NCBI GenBank assembly: GCA_942492715.1
Contig: CALOFW010000017.1
Span: 542,852 to 606,851, forward strand
Direction of reading: 5' to 3'
From: Sva-07 sp942492715
GTDB taxonomy: Bacteria; Actinomycetota; Acidimicrobiia; Acidimicrobiales; Ilumatobacteraceae
Length of the DNA stretch: 64,000 nt
In this document: positions 7,851 through 15,534 of the stretch, one piece after another
Position numbering within the stretch: position 1 is the first letter of the stretch
Layout of the letters: every line of letters starts with the position of its first letter
The notes under the pieces: model-generated
Told to the model about the DNA's origin: nothing
Databases searched by the model: none
Seen by the model: the letters and a program-made list of their open reading frames with translations, nothing else
Made by a program: the position numbers and the translations under genes

Positions 7851-8795
7851 ATGGCGGGGTTCGACATCATCGGCGACGTGCACGGCCACGCCGACCGCGT
7901 GCGGAGCCTGCTCGCCCGGATGGGCTACGCGGAGCGCCACGGCGTGTGGGCGCACCCGCGGCGGACGGCGGTGTTCGTCGGTGACCTGATCGATCGTGGG
8001 CCCGGCCAGCTCGAGACGCTGCGGCTCGTGCGGGCGATGGTCGAGGCCGGCTCGGCGCAGATCGTGCTCGGCAACCACGAGTTCAACGCGGTCGCCTACG
8101 CCACGGTCGATCCGGTGCGCCTCGACTACTGCCGGCCCCACAGCGAGAAGAACAGCGGCCAGCACGAGGCGTTCCTGTCCGACGTCCCCTTCGGCTCGCC
8201 GCTGCACCGCTCGATCATCGACTGGTTCATGACGATCCCGATGTGGCTCGACCTCGACGGCCTGCGGGTGGTCCACGCCTGCTGGAGCGCGGACCACATG
8301 GACCACCTCGAGACGGTGTCGGGCCCGGGCAACACCCTCACCGAACGCATCGTGATCGACGGCACGACGAAGGGCACGCCGACCTACGACGCGATCGAGA
8401 CCGTCCTCAAGGGCCCCGAGGTCGACCTCGACGGCGTGTGGTATCCGGACAAGGACGGCCATCAGCGCCACCACGCCCGGCTCCGCTGGTGGGACAGCAC
8501 GGCGACGACCCTGACCTCGTCGGTGTTGTTGGCTCCTGGGACACAGTTGTACGACGCGAACGACCAACCGATCGACGAACTCCCCGATCGTGAGCTGCAC
8601 GACGACGAGGTGCAGCCCTACACCGGGCCGGAGCCGGTGCTGTTCGGCCACTACTGGTGGCGCAAGGAGTCGGCCGAACCGATCAATCCGCTGGCGACGT
8701 GCCTCGACTACAGCGTCGCGAAGAACGGCGTCCTGCGCGCCTACCGGTGGGACGGCGAGACCGAGATCGACGAGACCAAGTTCGTCGACGACTGA
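7851..8795 (+). CDS. Metallophosphoesterase, PPP family (PrpE/ApaH-like)
   Basis: 314 aa with the PPP metal-binding motifs: GDVHGH near 8-13, GDLIDRG near 44-50, GNHEFNA near 77-83, and a later histidine in RVVHACW and in LFGHYWW. This set binds two metal ions and hydrolyses phosphate esters; bacterial relatives act on phosphoproteins or dinucleoside tetraphosphates. The start is uncertain among GTG 7845, GTG 7848 and ATG 7851. ATG was chosen because homology starts at once (MAGFDIIGDVHG). Confidence 0.88.
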   Translation: MAGFDIIGDVHGHADRVRSLLARMGYAERHGVWAHPRRTAVFVGDLIDRGPGQLETLRLVRAMVEAGSAQIVLGNHEFNAVAYATVDPVRLDYCRPHSEKNSGQHEAFLSDVPFGSPLHRSIIDWFMTIPMWLDLDGLRVVHACWSADHMDHLETVSGPGNTLTERIVIDGTTKGTPTYDAIETVLKGPEVDLDGVWYPDKDGHQRHHARLRWWDSTATTLTSSVLLAPGTQLYDANDQPIDELPDRELHDDEVQPYTGPEPVLFGHYWWRKESAEPINPLATCLDYSVAKNGVLRAYRWDGETEIDETKFVDD

Positions 8796-8948
8796 GCGAG
8801 CACGACAGGGGACGGCCTGCGGAATCCAGGGTTGCGGGATGGGCCGCATCGATGACGACTCCGGGCAACTCGAGCGGGTCTACACCACGATGTTCGATGC
8901 GGTCGCCGACGACTGTCGGATCGAGTCGAGGCCTGCGAAGATGGTGGC

Positions 8949-9269
8949 GTGACCACGCTCGGACACTGCGAGGTGCGCATCACGTGCGGCACGCGGGAGG
9001 AGGCCGACATCATCGCCGACGCGCTGGTCGAGGCCCATCTGGTGGCGTGCGCTCACCTCGTGCCGATCTCGAGCGTCTACGAGTGGAAGCACGTCATCGA
9101 ACACGGCGACGAGGTGCTGATCACCGCAGCGACCCGCGTGGATCGCTTCGACACGATCGTCGAGACGGTGCGCTCGCTGCATTCCTACGAACTGCCGGCG
9201 GTCCCCGCGGGCGCGCTCGACGGTTCCCACGACTACCTCGCGTGGATCGACGACCAGACCCGGCGTTGA
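8949..9269 (+). CDS. cutA: Divalent-cation tolerance protein CutA
   Basis: A 106-aa CutA1 protein: VRITCGTREEADIIADALVE, AHLVACAHLVPISSVYEWK, DEVLITAATRVDRFDTI, then SYELPAVPAGAL. It is full length for this small trimeric ferredoxin-like fold, linked to copper tolerance in E. coli though its biochemical role is debated. The start is a GTG at 8949. It stands alone between the phosphoesterase and the VapBC remnant. Confidence 0.92.
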   Translation: MTTLGHCEVRITCGTREEADIIADALVEAHLVACAHLVPISSVYEWKHVIEHGDEVLITAATRVDRFDTIVETVRSLHSYELPAVPAGALDGSHDYLAWIDDQTRR

Positions 9270-9292
9270 CCGCCGAGGAGCCCGCAGGGAAC

Positions 9293-9628
9293 TCAGCTGA
9301 GTGCGAGTGCGATTCCTGCGCGGTCGAAGGCCCGCTCGACGGTGAGCAAGGAGAAGCCCCCGAGCGCAGCCTGCGCGGCGAGCATGCGATCGAACGGATC
9401 CCGGTGCTCCCAGTCGAGTCGCCCCGCAGCCACGGCTGCCGGGACGTCGATCGGGAGCTGTCCGGTCTGCAGGTCGTGGAGCGCCTCGTCGAGATCGTCG
9501 AGCGGCACCAGGCGCGCGCACGGCCGACCACCGCGGGCGATCACGATCTCCCTCGCCAGGCTTCGACCATTGGCGACCAACTTGAAGAAGTGCGTCTTCG
9601 TTTCGTGCATGTTCACGATCTCGACCAT
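9293..9628 (-). pseudogene. Phd antitoxin fused to PIN toxin by internal deletion (degraded VapBC copy)
   Basis: One open frame of 111 codons starts like the Phd antitoxin at 3947-4180 (MVEIVNMHETKTHFFKLVAN, then EIVIARGGRPCARLVP). It then switches directly into the second half of the PIN toxin at 3561-3950 (LDDLDEALHDLQTGQLP to the same C-terminus). The antitoxin tail and the first half of the toxin, including its first catalytic Asp, are gone. Three single-base insertions between about 9550 and 9580 cancel out and keep the frame. Base identity to the intact pair is very high, so the duplication is recent. It is probably non-toxic, though it could still bind the intact partner. Confidence 0.8.
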
Positions 9629-9638
9629 CCCGCCAAGG

Positions 9639-9654
9639 TCAGTCCGGTGAGTCC
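9639..9654 (-). promoter_or_regulatory. Putative Phd operator, second copy
   Basis: GGACTCAC and GGACTGAC (coding strand) 9 bases apart, at the same distance from the antitoxin start as the repeats at 4191-4206. The surrounding 20 bases are also similar between the two loci. Confidence 0.35.
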
Positions 9655-9721
9655 GGTACGCGAACGGTGTCGCAGAGTCAGGTCGAGTCCAGGCGGCAGA
9701 ATGGCCGGCGAGGAGGTGCAC

Positions 9722-9826
9722 GTGAAGCTCGAAGCGGTGCTGGGAGACATCACGTTGGAGGAGGTCGACGCGATCGTCAACGCGGCGAACTCGTCCCTGC
9801 TCGGCGGGGGCGGGGTCGACGCAGCC
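9722..9826 (+). pseudogene. Macro-domain (ADP-ribose hydrolase) N-terminal fragment
   Basis: From a GTG at 9722, preceded by GAGGAGG, the frame reads MKLEAVLGDITLEEVDAIVN, then AANSSLLGGGGVD. This is the first 35 or so residues of a macro domain, including the ADP-ribose-binding N-A-A-N and G-G-G-G-V-D motifs. Macro domains are about 165 aa. Homology ends at about 9826, ten bases before the stop codon of the convergent amidohydrolase, so the rest was deleted at that junction. Confidence 0.75.
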
Positions 9827-9834
9827 GAGTGGCG

Positions 9835-11694
9835 TCAGGCGACGTCGTCGCGAGCGTCGGCGACGGCACGCCAGGCTCGGGCCAGGTGTCGGGCCACCTC
9901 GCACGAGCAGCCGTGGCCCTCGTGACGGTGATCGGCTGAGCCCTGCCGGTCTCCCGCACCCGGCAACGCGACGAGCCGGGGCGCGTGCCCGACGAGGTCA
10001 CGGCGATGCTCATCGGGAACCGGGAACCAGCGCCCCTCGAAGACCGAGCCGATCACCGGCACCTCGCGCAGGCGCGTCGGGTCGACGTCGTACGGATCTG
10101 CGCCGAGCACCGTGAACGTGGCGGCCTTGCCGGGGGCGATGCTGCCGAGCTCGTGTTCCAGCTGCCACGAGTAGGCGGCCTCGATCGTGACCGCCCGCAG
10201 CGCGTCGTGGACACCGATGCGTTGTTCGGGCGCGGCGACGCGTCCGGATTCGGTGATCCGGTTGACGGCAAACGAGGCGAGCGCGAGCGGCTCCGCGGGC
10301 GCCATTGGCAGGTCGGAGTGGAAGGCGAGCGGAACCCGGCGGGCGAGCACCGAGGCGCTGCGCACCATCGTGTCGGCGCGCTCGGGGCCGAGGCCGAACT
10401 CGCCGTAGCGGTCGGCGAACCCGACCGGGTAGTAGGGGTTCGCCGACACGATGCACCCGAGGCGGGCGATCCGGTCGACCTGCTCCTCGGTCGAGTTGGC
10501 GAAGTGCACGATCACGCTGCGATGGTCGGCGCGTGGGGTGGCGATCATGCAGCGCTCGATGATGTCGAGCAGCACCTCGAGGCCGAGGTCGCCGTTGACG
10601 TGGGTGTGGATCTGCCAGCCGGCGTCCCAGTAGATGCGGAAGTAGGTCTCGAGCACGTCGGGTTCCACCATCCACTCGCCGTGGTGGTCGGGGTCGGGGA
10701 GCCCGGCGGCGTCGAGGTAGGGCTCGCGCATCTGCATCAGCTGCGAGATGATCGCCCCGTCGGCGAACATCTTCACCTGGCCCGCCAGCAGCGACACCTT
10801 ACCGTGCGGTGCCCGGGCGATCTGTTCGAGTGCGTCGTCGACGACGGCGCCGGGGTCGAGCCCGCGGGCAGCCTGGGTCCGCCCGTCGACGAGGAACGAG
10901 GTGCGGAAGGGGGCGTCGTCGGCGCCGAGGATCTGCTGGTACAGCTCGAACGGCTCGATCCCCCATGCGATGCCCGGTTCGTTGATCGCGGTCACGCCGT
11001 GCTGGTGGAGGTAGGCGACCAGCTGGTGGAGCCCGCGCTCGATGCGTTCGGGGCTGATGATGTGCGGGGCGACCTTGCCCATCACGACGTTGAAGAACCC
11101 GGCCTCCCAGAAGTGGCCCGCGTCGAGGTCGATCTGGTCGCTCGCCGGACCGCGCCCGGCGACCGACTCGGCGGTGATGTCGAGCGCGGAGATCGCCGCG
11201 CTGTTGAGGTACAGCTCGTGGCACGACCGTTGCCAGACGACGATCGGCCGGGTGGCGCTGATCTCGTCGAGGACGGCCCGGTCGAGGTGGCCGTGCCAGA
11301 GCGAGTGGTAGCCCCAGGTGGTCAGCCATTCGTCGGGATCGAGCGCCTCCTCGGCGGCGCGGAGTCGGGCGACGTACTCGTCGTGTGAGCGGGCGGCGGG
11401 GAAGGTGCGGTCGGGGAGCACCCAGTCCTCGGTGGCGATCACGTCCATCGCCAGGGTCGTCGCGCCGAGCAGCGGGTGGAGGTGCTGGTCGATCAGCCCC
11501 GGAAGGACCACGTGGTCGCGCAGCGTCTCGTCGAGCCGGAACGGCTCGTCGCCGAGCGCGTCGGTGACCGTCTGCAGCGATCCGACCGCGAGGATCCGGC
11601 CGTCACGAACGGCGACAGCGTCGGCGGTCGGGAAGCCGGGCTCCATCGTGTGGAACCGGCGGGCGACGAAGACGGTGATGCGACCAGTGGCCAT
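9835..11694 (-). CDS. Amidohydrolase, YtcJ-like (amidohydrolase_3)
   Basis: 619 aa. The metal-dependent hydrolase signature LPGLIDQHLHPLLG near 70-83 holds the H-x-H. Further metal ligands are likely in HTHVNGD near 366-372 and IVHFANS near 396-402, with the late AFHSDLPMAP motif near 458-467. The C-terminal part reads GSIAPGKAATFTVLG as in YtcJ-type enzymes, which cleave N-acyl or related bonds. The last 40 residues (GHGCSCEVARHLARAW and on) are plausible but end at the macro-domain junction, so the exact C-terminus is uncertain. Confidence 0.85.
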   Translation of the reverse strand: MATGRITVFVARRFHTMEPGFPTADAVAVRDGRILAVGSLQTVTDALGDEPFRLDETLRDHVVLPGLIDQHLHPLLGATTLAMDVIATEDWVLPDRTFPAARSHDEYVARLRAAEEALDPDEWLTTWGYHSLWHGHLDRAVLDEISATRPIVVWQRSCHELYLNSAAISALDITAESVAGRGPASDQIDLDAGHFWEAGFFNVVMGKVAPHIISPERIERGLHQLVAYLHQHGVTAINEPGIAWGIEPFELYQQILGADDAPFRTSFLVDGRTQAARGLDPGAVVDDALEQIARAPHGKVSLLAGQVKMFADGAIISQLMQMREPYLDAAGLPDPDHHGEWMVEPDVLETYFRIYWDAGWQIHTHVNGDLGLEVLLDIIERCMIATPRADHRSVIVHFANSTEEQVDRIARLGCIVSANPYYPVGFADRYGEFGLGPERADTMVRSASVLARRVPLAFHSDLPMAPAEPLALASFAVNRITESGRVAAPEQRIGVHDALRAVTIEAAYSWQLEHELGSIAPGKAATFTVLGADPYDVDPTRLREVPVIGSVFEGRWFPVPDEHRRDLVGHAPRLVALPGAGDRQGSADHRHEGHGCSCEVARHLARAWRAVADARDDVA

Positions 11695-11742
11695 CGCCCG
11701 ATGCTGCCAGAGTGAGCGGAGCGGGTCCGGCCCGGGCGAGAC

Positions 11743-12477
11743 TCAGGGGTCGAGGAACTCGAGCACGGCGGCGATCACGGGGTCGGGCCGCCAGAGCACC
11801 GCACCGTGGGCGGTGAGTTCCAGTTCGACCAGCCGAGCCGTTCTCGAATGCGGGAAGCGCCCGGTGGCTCGACGCGAGATTCGGGTCGTGGTCACCGGTG
11901 GCGATCAGCGTCGGCGCACGGACCTGCTCGACGAACGGGAGCAGATCGGAGTGCAGACAAGGTGGCCGCCATGGCCGCGAGCATCGCGTCGTGGATCGAG
12001 ATGATCGCGGATGCCCTCGGGACGGGGCGGATCGACGATCCCGGCGTCGGCACGAGCGCGCTTGGCATCGATCACACCCTGCTTCTGCGCGTCGACGTCG
12101 GCGGGGTCGATCGAGAAGTCCGACAGCACGAGGCGACGGACACGATCGGGGTGCTGCGCCGCCGTCACGAGCGCCACCCGCGATCCCCACGCCATGCCCC
12201 AGAGGTCGAAGCCGTCCAGGCCGAGCTGATCGGCGATCTCGACGATGTCGGACGCGTACTGCTCGAAGGTGTAGCCGTCGGGTGGTCCGGGTGAGCTCGA
12301 TCCGGTGCCGCGCACGTCGAGGCGCACGACCGTGTGCCCTGCGGCCAGTCGGTCGATCACCCCGTCCCACTGCCGCGTCGTGAGCGCAGCGCCGTTCACC
12401 AGCACGAGCGCCGGGCCGTCTCCGTCGACCTCGACGTGCAGCTCGGCTCCGTCGACGGCGATCCGATGGGTTGGCAT
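11743..12477 (-). pseudogene. Alpha/beta hydrolase, frameshifted, nucleophile Ser replaced
   Basis: From ATG 12477 the protein reads as a 3-oxoadipate-lactonase/proline-iminopeptidase-like hydrolase: ALVLVNGAALTTRQWD, VVRLDVRGTGSSSPG, DQLGLDGFDLWGMAWGSRVALV, LVLSDFSID. The frame breaks near 11990. Later parts sit in two other frames: LLPFVEQVRAPTLIATGDHD near 11880-11940, and LVELELTAHGAVLW to EFLDP, with stop at 11743. At least two indels are needed. The nucleophile elbow is G-M-A-W-G, with Ala where Ser is normal. The catalytic Asp (GDHD) and His (TAHG) remain. Confidence 0.65.
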
Positions 12478-12540
12478 CGTGCGATCATCGCAGGTGCACG
12501 TCACCGACTGCAAGACTGGCCACCGCCGAAGGGGGAAGTA

Positions 12541-13296
12541 ATGGAGAGTCTCGAGGGTCGTACGGTCGTGATCACCGGTGCGGCGAGTGGCATCGGGCGA
12601 GCGTTCGCCGAAGGGTTCCGTGCCGACGGCGCCGAGGTCGTCGGGTGCGACATCGACGAGGCGGGACTCGCCGCGCTCGCCGAACACGGCGTCCACACGG
12701 CGGTTGCCGACGTCAGCGACGACGCCGCAGTCCGCTCGGTCATCGACCTCGCCGTCGAACGCACCGGCCGCGTCGACGTGCTGTTCAACAACGCCGGGAT
12801 GGGGAATCGGGCGGCAGTCGAAGATCTCGCTCCCGGCGAGTTCGAGCACATGATCGCCGTGCACCTCTTCGGCTGCATCTACGGGATGCGGGCAGCGATC
12901 CCGATCATGCGCGAGCAGGGCTACGGCCGCATCGTCAACGTGATCTCGCGGGCGGCCGAGAGCCCGGCGGGCAACAACTCCGCCTACGGCGCCGCGAAGG
13001 CGGCGATCTGGGTCGCCAGCCGAAGTGCGGCGGCGGAGACCGCCGGCTCGGGGATCCTCGTCAACATGCTGTTCCCGGGCATGACGAACACGTCGATCTG
13101 GGGCCGCGACATGCCCGGCATGCAGGACCCCGCCGACGTGTACCCGAGCGCCCGCGTCGTGGCGACGCTGCCCGACGACGGGCCGACGGCGACCGTGTTC
13201 TACCGCGGCGAGCCGTACACGATGTTCGACGCGGCGAACGTGGAACTCCTCACCGCCGACCGTGCCGATGTCCGCCGACGTCGCGGCGACTCGTGA
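12541..13296 (+). CDS. Short-chain dehydrogenase/reductase
   Basis: A 251-aa SDR. The NAD(P) motif is TGAASGIG near 11-18, DIDEAG near 37 suggests NAD preference, and NNAGMGN follows near 86. Ser of the NVISRAAES stretch, Tyr in SAYGAAKAA and the Lys four residues on form the catalytic site. AAGG-type ATG 12541 is preceded by GAAGGGGGAA, fixing the start. It is the first gene of an apparent three-gene operon with a serine hydrolase and a second SDR. The substrate is unknown. Confidence 0.87.
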   Translation: MESLEGRTVVITGAASGIGRAFAEGFRADGAEVVGCDIDEAGLAALAEHGVHTAVADVSDDAAVRSVIDLAVERTGRVDVLFNNAGMGNRAAVEDLAPGEFEHMIAVHLFGCIYGMRAAIPIMREQGYGRIVNVISRAAESPAGNNSAYGAAKAAIWVASRSAAAETAGSGILVNMLFPGMTNTSIWGRDMPGMQDPADVYPSARVVATLPDDGPTATVFYRGEPYTMFDAANVELLTADRADVRRRRGDS

Positions 13297-14280
13297 CGGC
13301 GCCGTGATCGACACAACCGAACTCGAGCAGTGGTGCGACGCCCATGCGACGTCGCAGCTGTGGGTGTCGGTCGACGGGGCACCGGTGATCGAGCGGTGCT
13401 TCGGCGACACCGGTCCGAGCGACGCTGCCGACGTCGGGTCGATCCAGAAGAACGTGATCTGCGTGGCGATCGCCGTGCTGGTCGAGCGCGGCGAGATCGA
13501 CATCGACCAGCCGATGACCACCTGGTTGGGCCGGGGCTGGACGCAGACCACCCCGGCGCAGGAGGACGCCGTCACGCTGCGCCACGTGATGTCGATGACC
13601 ACCGGCCTCTACGAGGACCTGACGTTCGAGGCCGACCCCGGCACGGGTCTGGACCTACAACAACCACGCCTACCACCTCGGTGAAGAAGGCGCTGGCTGA
13701 GCTGACCGGACAGACCACCCAGCAGCTGTTCGACGAGCTGCTCTTCGCCCCGCTCGGCATGGACGACTCGCGATGGCTCGACCGTGACGGCGACGTCCTG
13801 CCGGGAGGATGGCCGGTCTCCGCGCTGCACACGAGCGCTCGCGACCTCACCCGGTTCGGCGAGGCGATGCTCGACCGGGGACGGGCCGTCGGCGCCGACG
13901 CCGACTTCCTCGCCGTGGCGACGCACACGTCGCAGGACCTGAACGCCTCGTGGGGGTTGTTCTGGTGGGACTTCTCGGCGCCGAGCGCGATCGTCCTCGG
14001 CCATCGCCCCGGCGACGTCGTCGACCCGCTCAAGCCGCTCGGCGGCATCCCGATCGACCGGCGGATCGCACCCGACAGCCCGCTCGACACGTTCGGCGGT
14101 ATCGGCTACGGCGACCAGCGCATCTACGTGGTTCCCAGCCGGCGTGCGGTCGTCGTGCGTCGCGGTGGACCGACGCTCGTCGACGGGGAGCGTCCTCGCC
14201 CGATCGACATCGAGCTCTGGCGCCGGCTCGACCTTGCATCCCACACACCGACACCCACATCCCGGGAGGGCACCTCATGA
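13268..14280 (+). pseudogene. Serine hydrolase, class C beta-lactamase family, two frameshifts
   Basis: The first frame reads QLWVSVDGAPVIERCFGD, then GSIQKNVICVAIAVLVERG with the S-x-x-K at Ser-Ile-Gln-Lys, and HVMSMTTGLYEDL. Near 13650 the frame shifts to WTYNNHAYHL, carrying the Y-x-N motif. Near 13681 it shifts again to VKKALAELTGQTTQQLF and runs to 14280. Each break is removed by deleting one G (CGGGTC, CTCGGTG). All key motifs survive, so this may be an intact enzyme with sequence errors. The start is uncertain (ATG 13268 or GTG 13304). The stop overlaps the next ATG (ATGA). Confidence 0.75.
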
Positions 14281-15075
14281 ATCTCGACAACCGACTCGCC
14301 GGAACGGTCACCATCGTGACCGGAGGCGGCAATGGCATCGGTCGAGGCGCGTGCGAACGCATCGCCGCCGAGGGCGGTGCCGTCACGGTCGCCGACATCC
14401 GCCTGGAGCCGGCCGAAGGGGTCGCCGCGGCGATCCGCGCCGAGGGCGGCCAGGCGCTGGCCGTCGCCTGCGACGTGGCCGTCGAAACCCAGGTGGCAGC
14501 GTTGGTGGCAGCGACGGTCGACGAGTTCGGATCGCTCACCGGGCTCGTCGCGAATGCCGGCACCGCCGGCAACGGGTGGGTGCACGAGACCGCCGTCGAG
14601 GACTGGCACTTCGTGCTCGGCGTCAACCTGACCGCGCCGTTCCTGTGCTGCAAGCATGCGCTGCCCCACATGATGGAGGCGCGGCGAGGGTCGATCGTGA
14701 TGACGTCGTCGATCGCCGGCTCGGTCGCCGGCGGTGGCGGATCCGCTGCGTCGTACTCGGTGTCGAAGGCGGGCGTGATCGCCCTCGCCCGCCAGATCGC
14801 CGTCGACTATGGCGACTGGGGCATCAGGGCCAACGCGATCCAGCCGGGAGCGGTCGCCGACTCCGCCCTCGCTGCCAACGCCGCCGGAGGATCGCGCCAA
14901 GCAGGTCAGCCCCGACGGTGCACCGATGAAGCGTCCCAAGCCATGGATCCCGCTGCGACGAGCCGGCAAGTCACTCGACGACTACGGCGCCACGATTGCG
15001 TTCCTCCTCTCCGACGACGCCGGGTACATCACCGGCGCGCAGATCCCCGTCGAGGGCGGCTACCTCTCGACCTGA
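14277..15075 (+). pseudogene. Short-chain dehydrogenase/reductase, one frameshift
   Basis: Second SDR of the operon, about 265 aa if repaired. It shows TGGGNGIG near 15-22, ADIRLE near 38, NAGTAGN near 88, the catalytic SSIAGS and SYSVSKAG (Tyr-x-x-x-Lys), and the C-terminal FLLSDDAGYITGAQIPVEGG in another frame. The break is near 14885, where removing one G from GCCGGAGG restores ALAANAAEDRAKQV. The ATG at 14277 overlaps the hydrolase stop. It is probably functional if the extra base is an error. Confidence 0.78.
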
Positions 15076-15085
15076 GCGGGTCGGG

Positions 15086-15118
15086 ACGTTGCGCGTTGCC
15101 GGACAGCGCGCAACACGT
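15086..15118 (+). terminator. Hairpin after the SDR operon
   Basis: TTGCGCG and CGCGCAA pair with an 11-base loop, extended by ACGT on both sides with a 1-2 base bulge. It begins 11 bases after the SDR stop. There is no T-run, as is common for actinobacterial terminators. Confidence 0.5.
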
Positions 15119-15261
15119 CACAGACCGCACGGCTGCTGCGGCGAGGTCTCGGCGGTGGCACCTCCCCGATGGCCGGGCCCGACTCCGAAGCGGTCGGCGA
15201 TCGCCTGGGCGTTCATCGGGGTGCTCCTGATGCACCAGTCTGGCCGCATCGAGGCGTCTGC

Positions 15262-15291
15262 CAACTCTGTGGCACCGCTGCGCGCATGATC
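15262..15291 (+). repeat. Orphan copy of the HNH upstream motif
   Basis: CAACTCTGTGGCACC followed by CATGATC at 24-30 of the unit. It is 30 bases like the copy at 30732-30761 but has no HNH gene directly behind it. Confidence 0.45.
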
Positions 15292-15295
15292 TGGT

Positions 15296-15315
15296 CACCG
15301 ACTCCCTCCTCCGTC
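15296..15315 (+). repeat. 20-base direct repeat (copy 1)
   Basis: The 20 bases from 15296 are identical to 23087-23106. In both places they follow a copy of the HNH upstream motif by 4-6 bases, so the pair forms one larger imperfect repeat of about 55 bases. Confidence 0.5.
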
Positions 15316-15500
15316 TGCGTCACAACCGAGGAGTCACCATGAAGAGCCCCTCTCGTGCGGATCCAGAAGACAAGCTTCGGTCCGTCGTGCATGCCGTCCC
15401 CCTTGCCACGAGACCGTAGGCGGTTCGACGTGACCGTCTTGTGGCGATTCGAGCTTCACCTCGATGCGAACGGTTTCCGAGATCTCGATCCACCGCTCGA

Positions 15501-15530
15501 CAACTCTGTGACACCCGTTGGTCATGATGG
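15501..15530 (+). promoter_or_regulatory. Conserved motif upstream of DUF222-HNH gene 1
   Basis: CAACTCTGTGACACC then CATGATG, ending 5 bases before the ATG at 15535. The same two-part block precedes the second HNH gene (30732-30761). Position suggests promoter and leader of a nearly leaderless transcript, or a protein-binding site. Confidence 0.45.
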
Positions 15531-15534
15531 ACGT

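Larger units (their letters stand above)
15119..15534. other. Intergenic region with repeats upstream of the first HNH gene
   Basis: No full gene is visible here. It holds an orphan copy of the HNH upstream motif at 15262-15291, a 20-base segment (15296-15315) found again at 23087-23106, and a 26-codon frame at 15339-15419 (MKSPSRADPEDKLRSVVHAV, then PLATRP) behind a good GAGGAG site. That frame could be a leader peptide or the stump of a deleted gene. The HNH upstream motif itself lies at 15501-15530. Confidence 0.4.

Noticed and set aside
8839..8952. 37-codon frame before cutA
   Set aside because: No homology or ribosome site; it overlaps the cutA start and looks accidental.
9985..11388. 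467-codon plus-strand frame
   Set aside because: Antisense to the amidohydrolase, whose motifs are clear on the minus strand.
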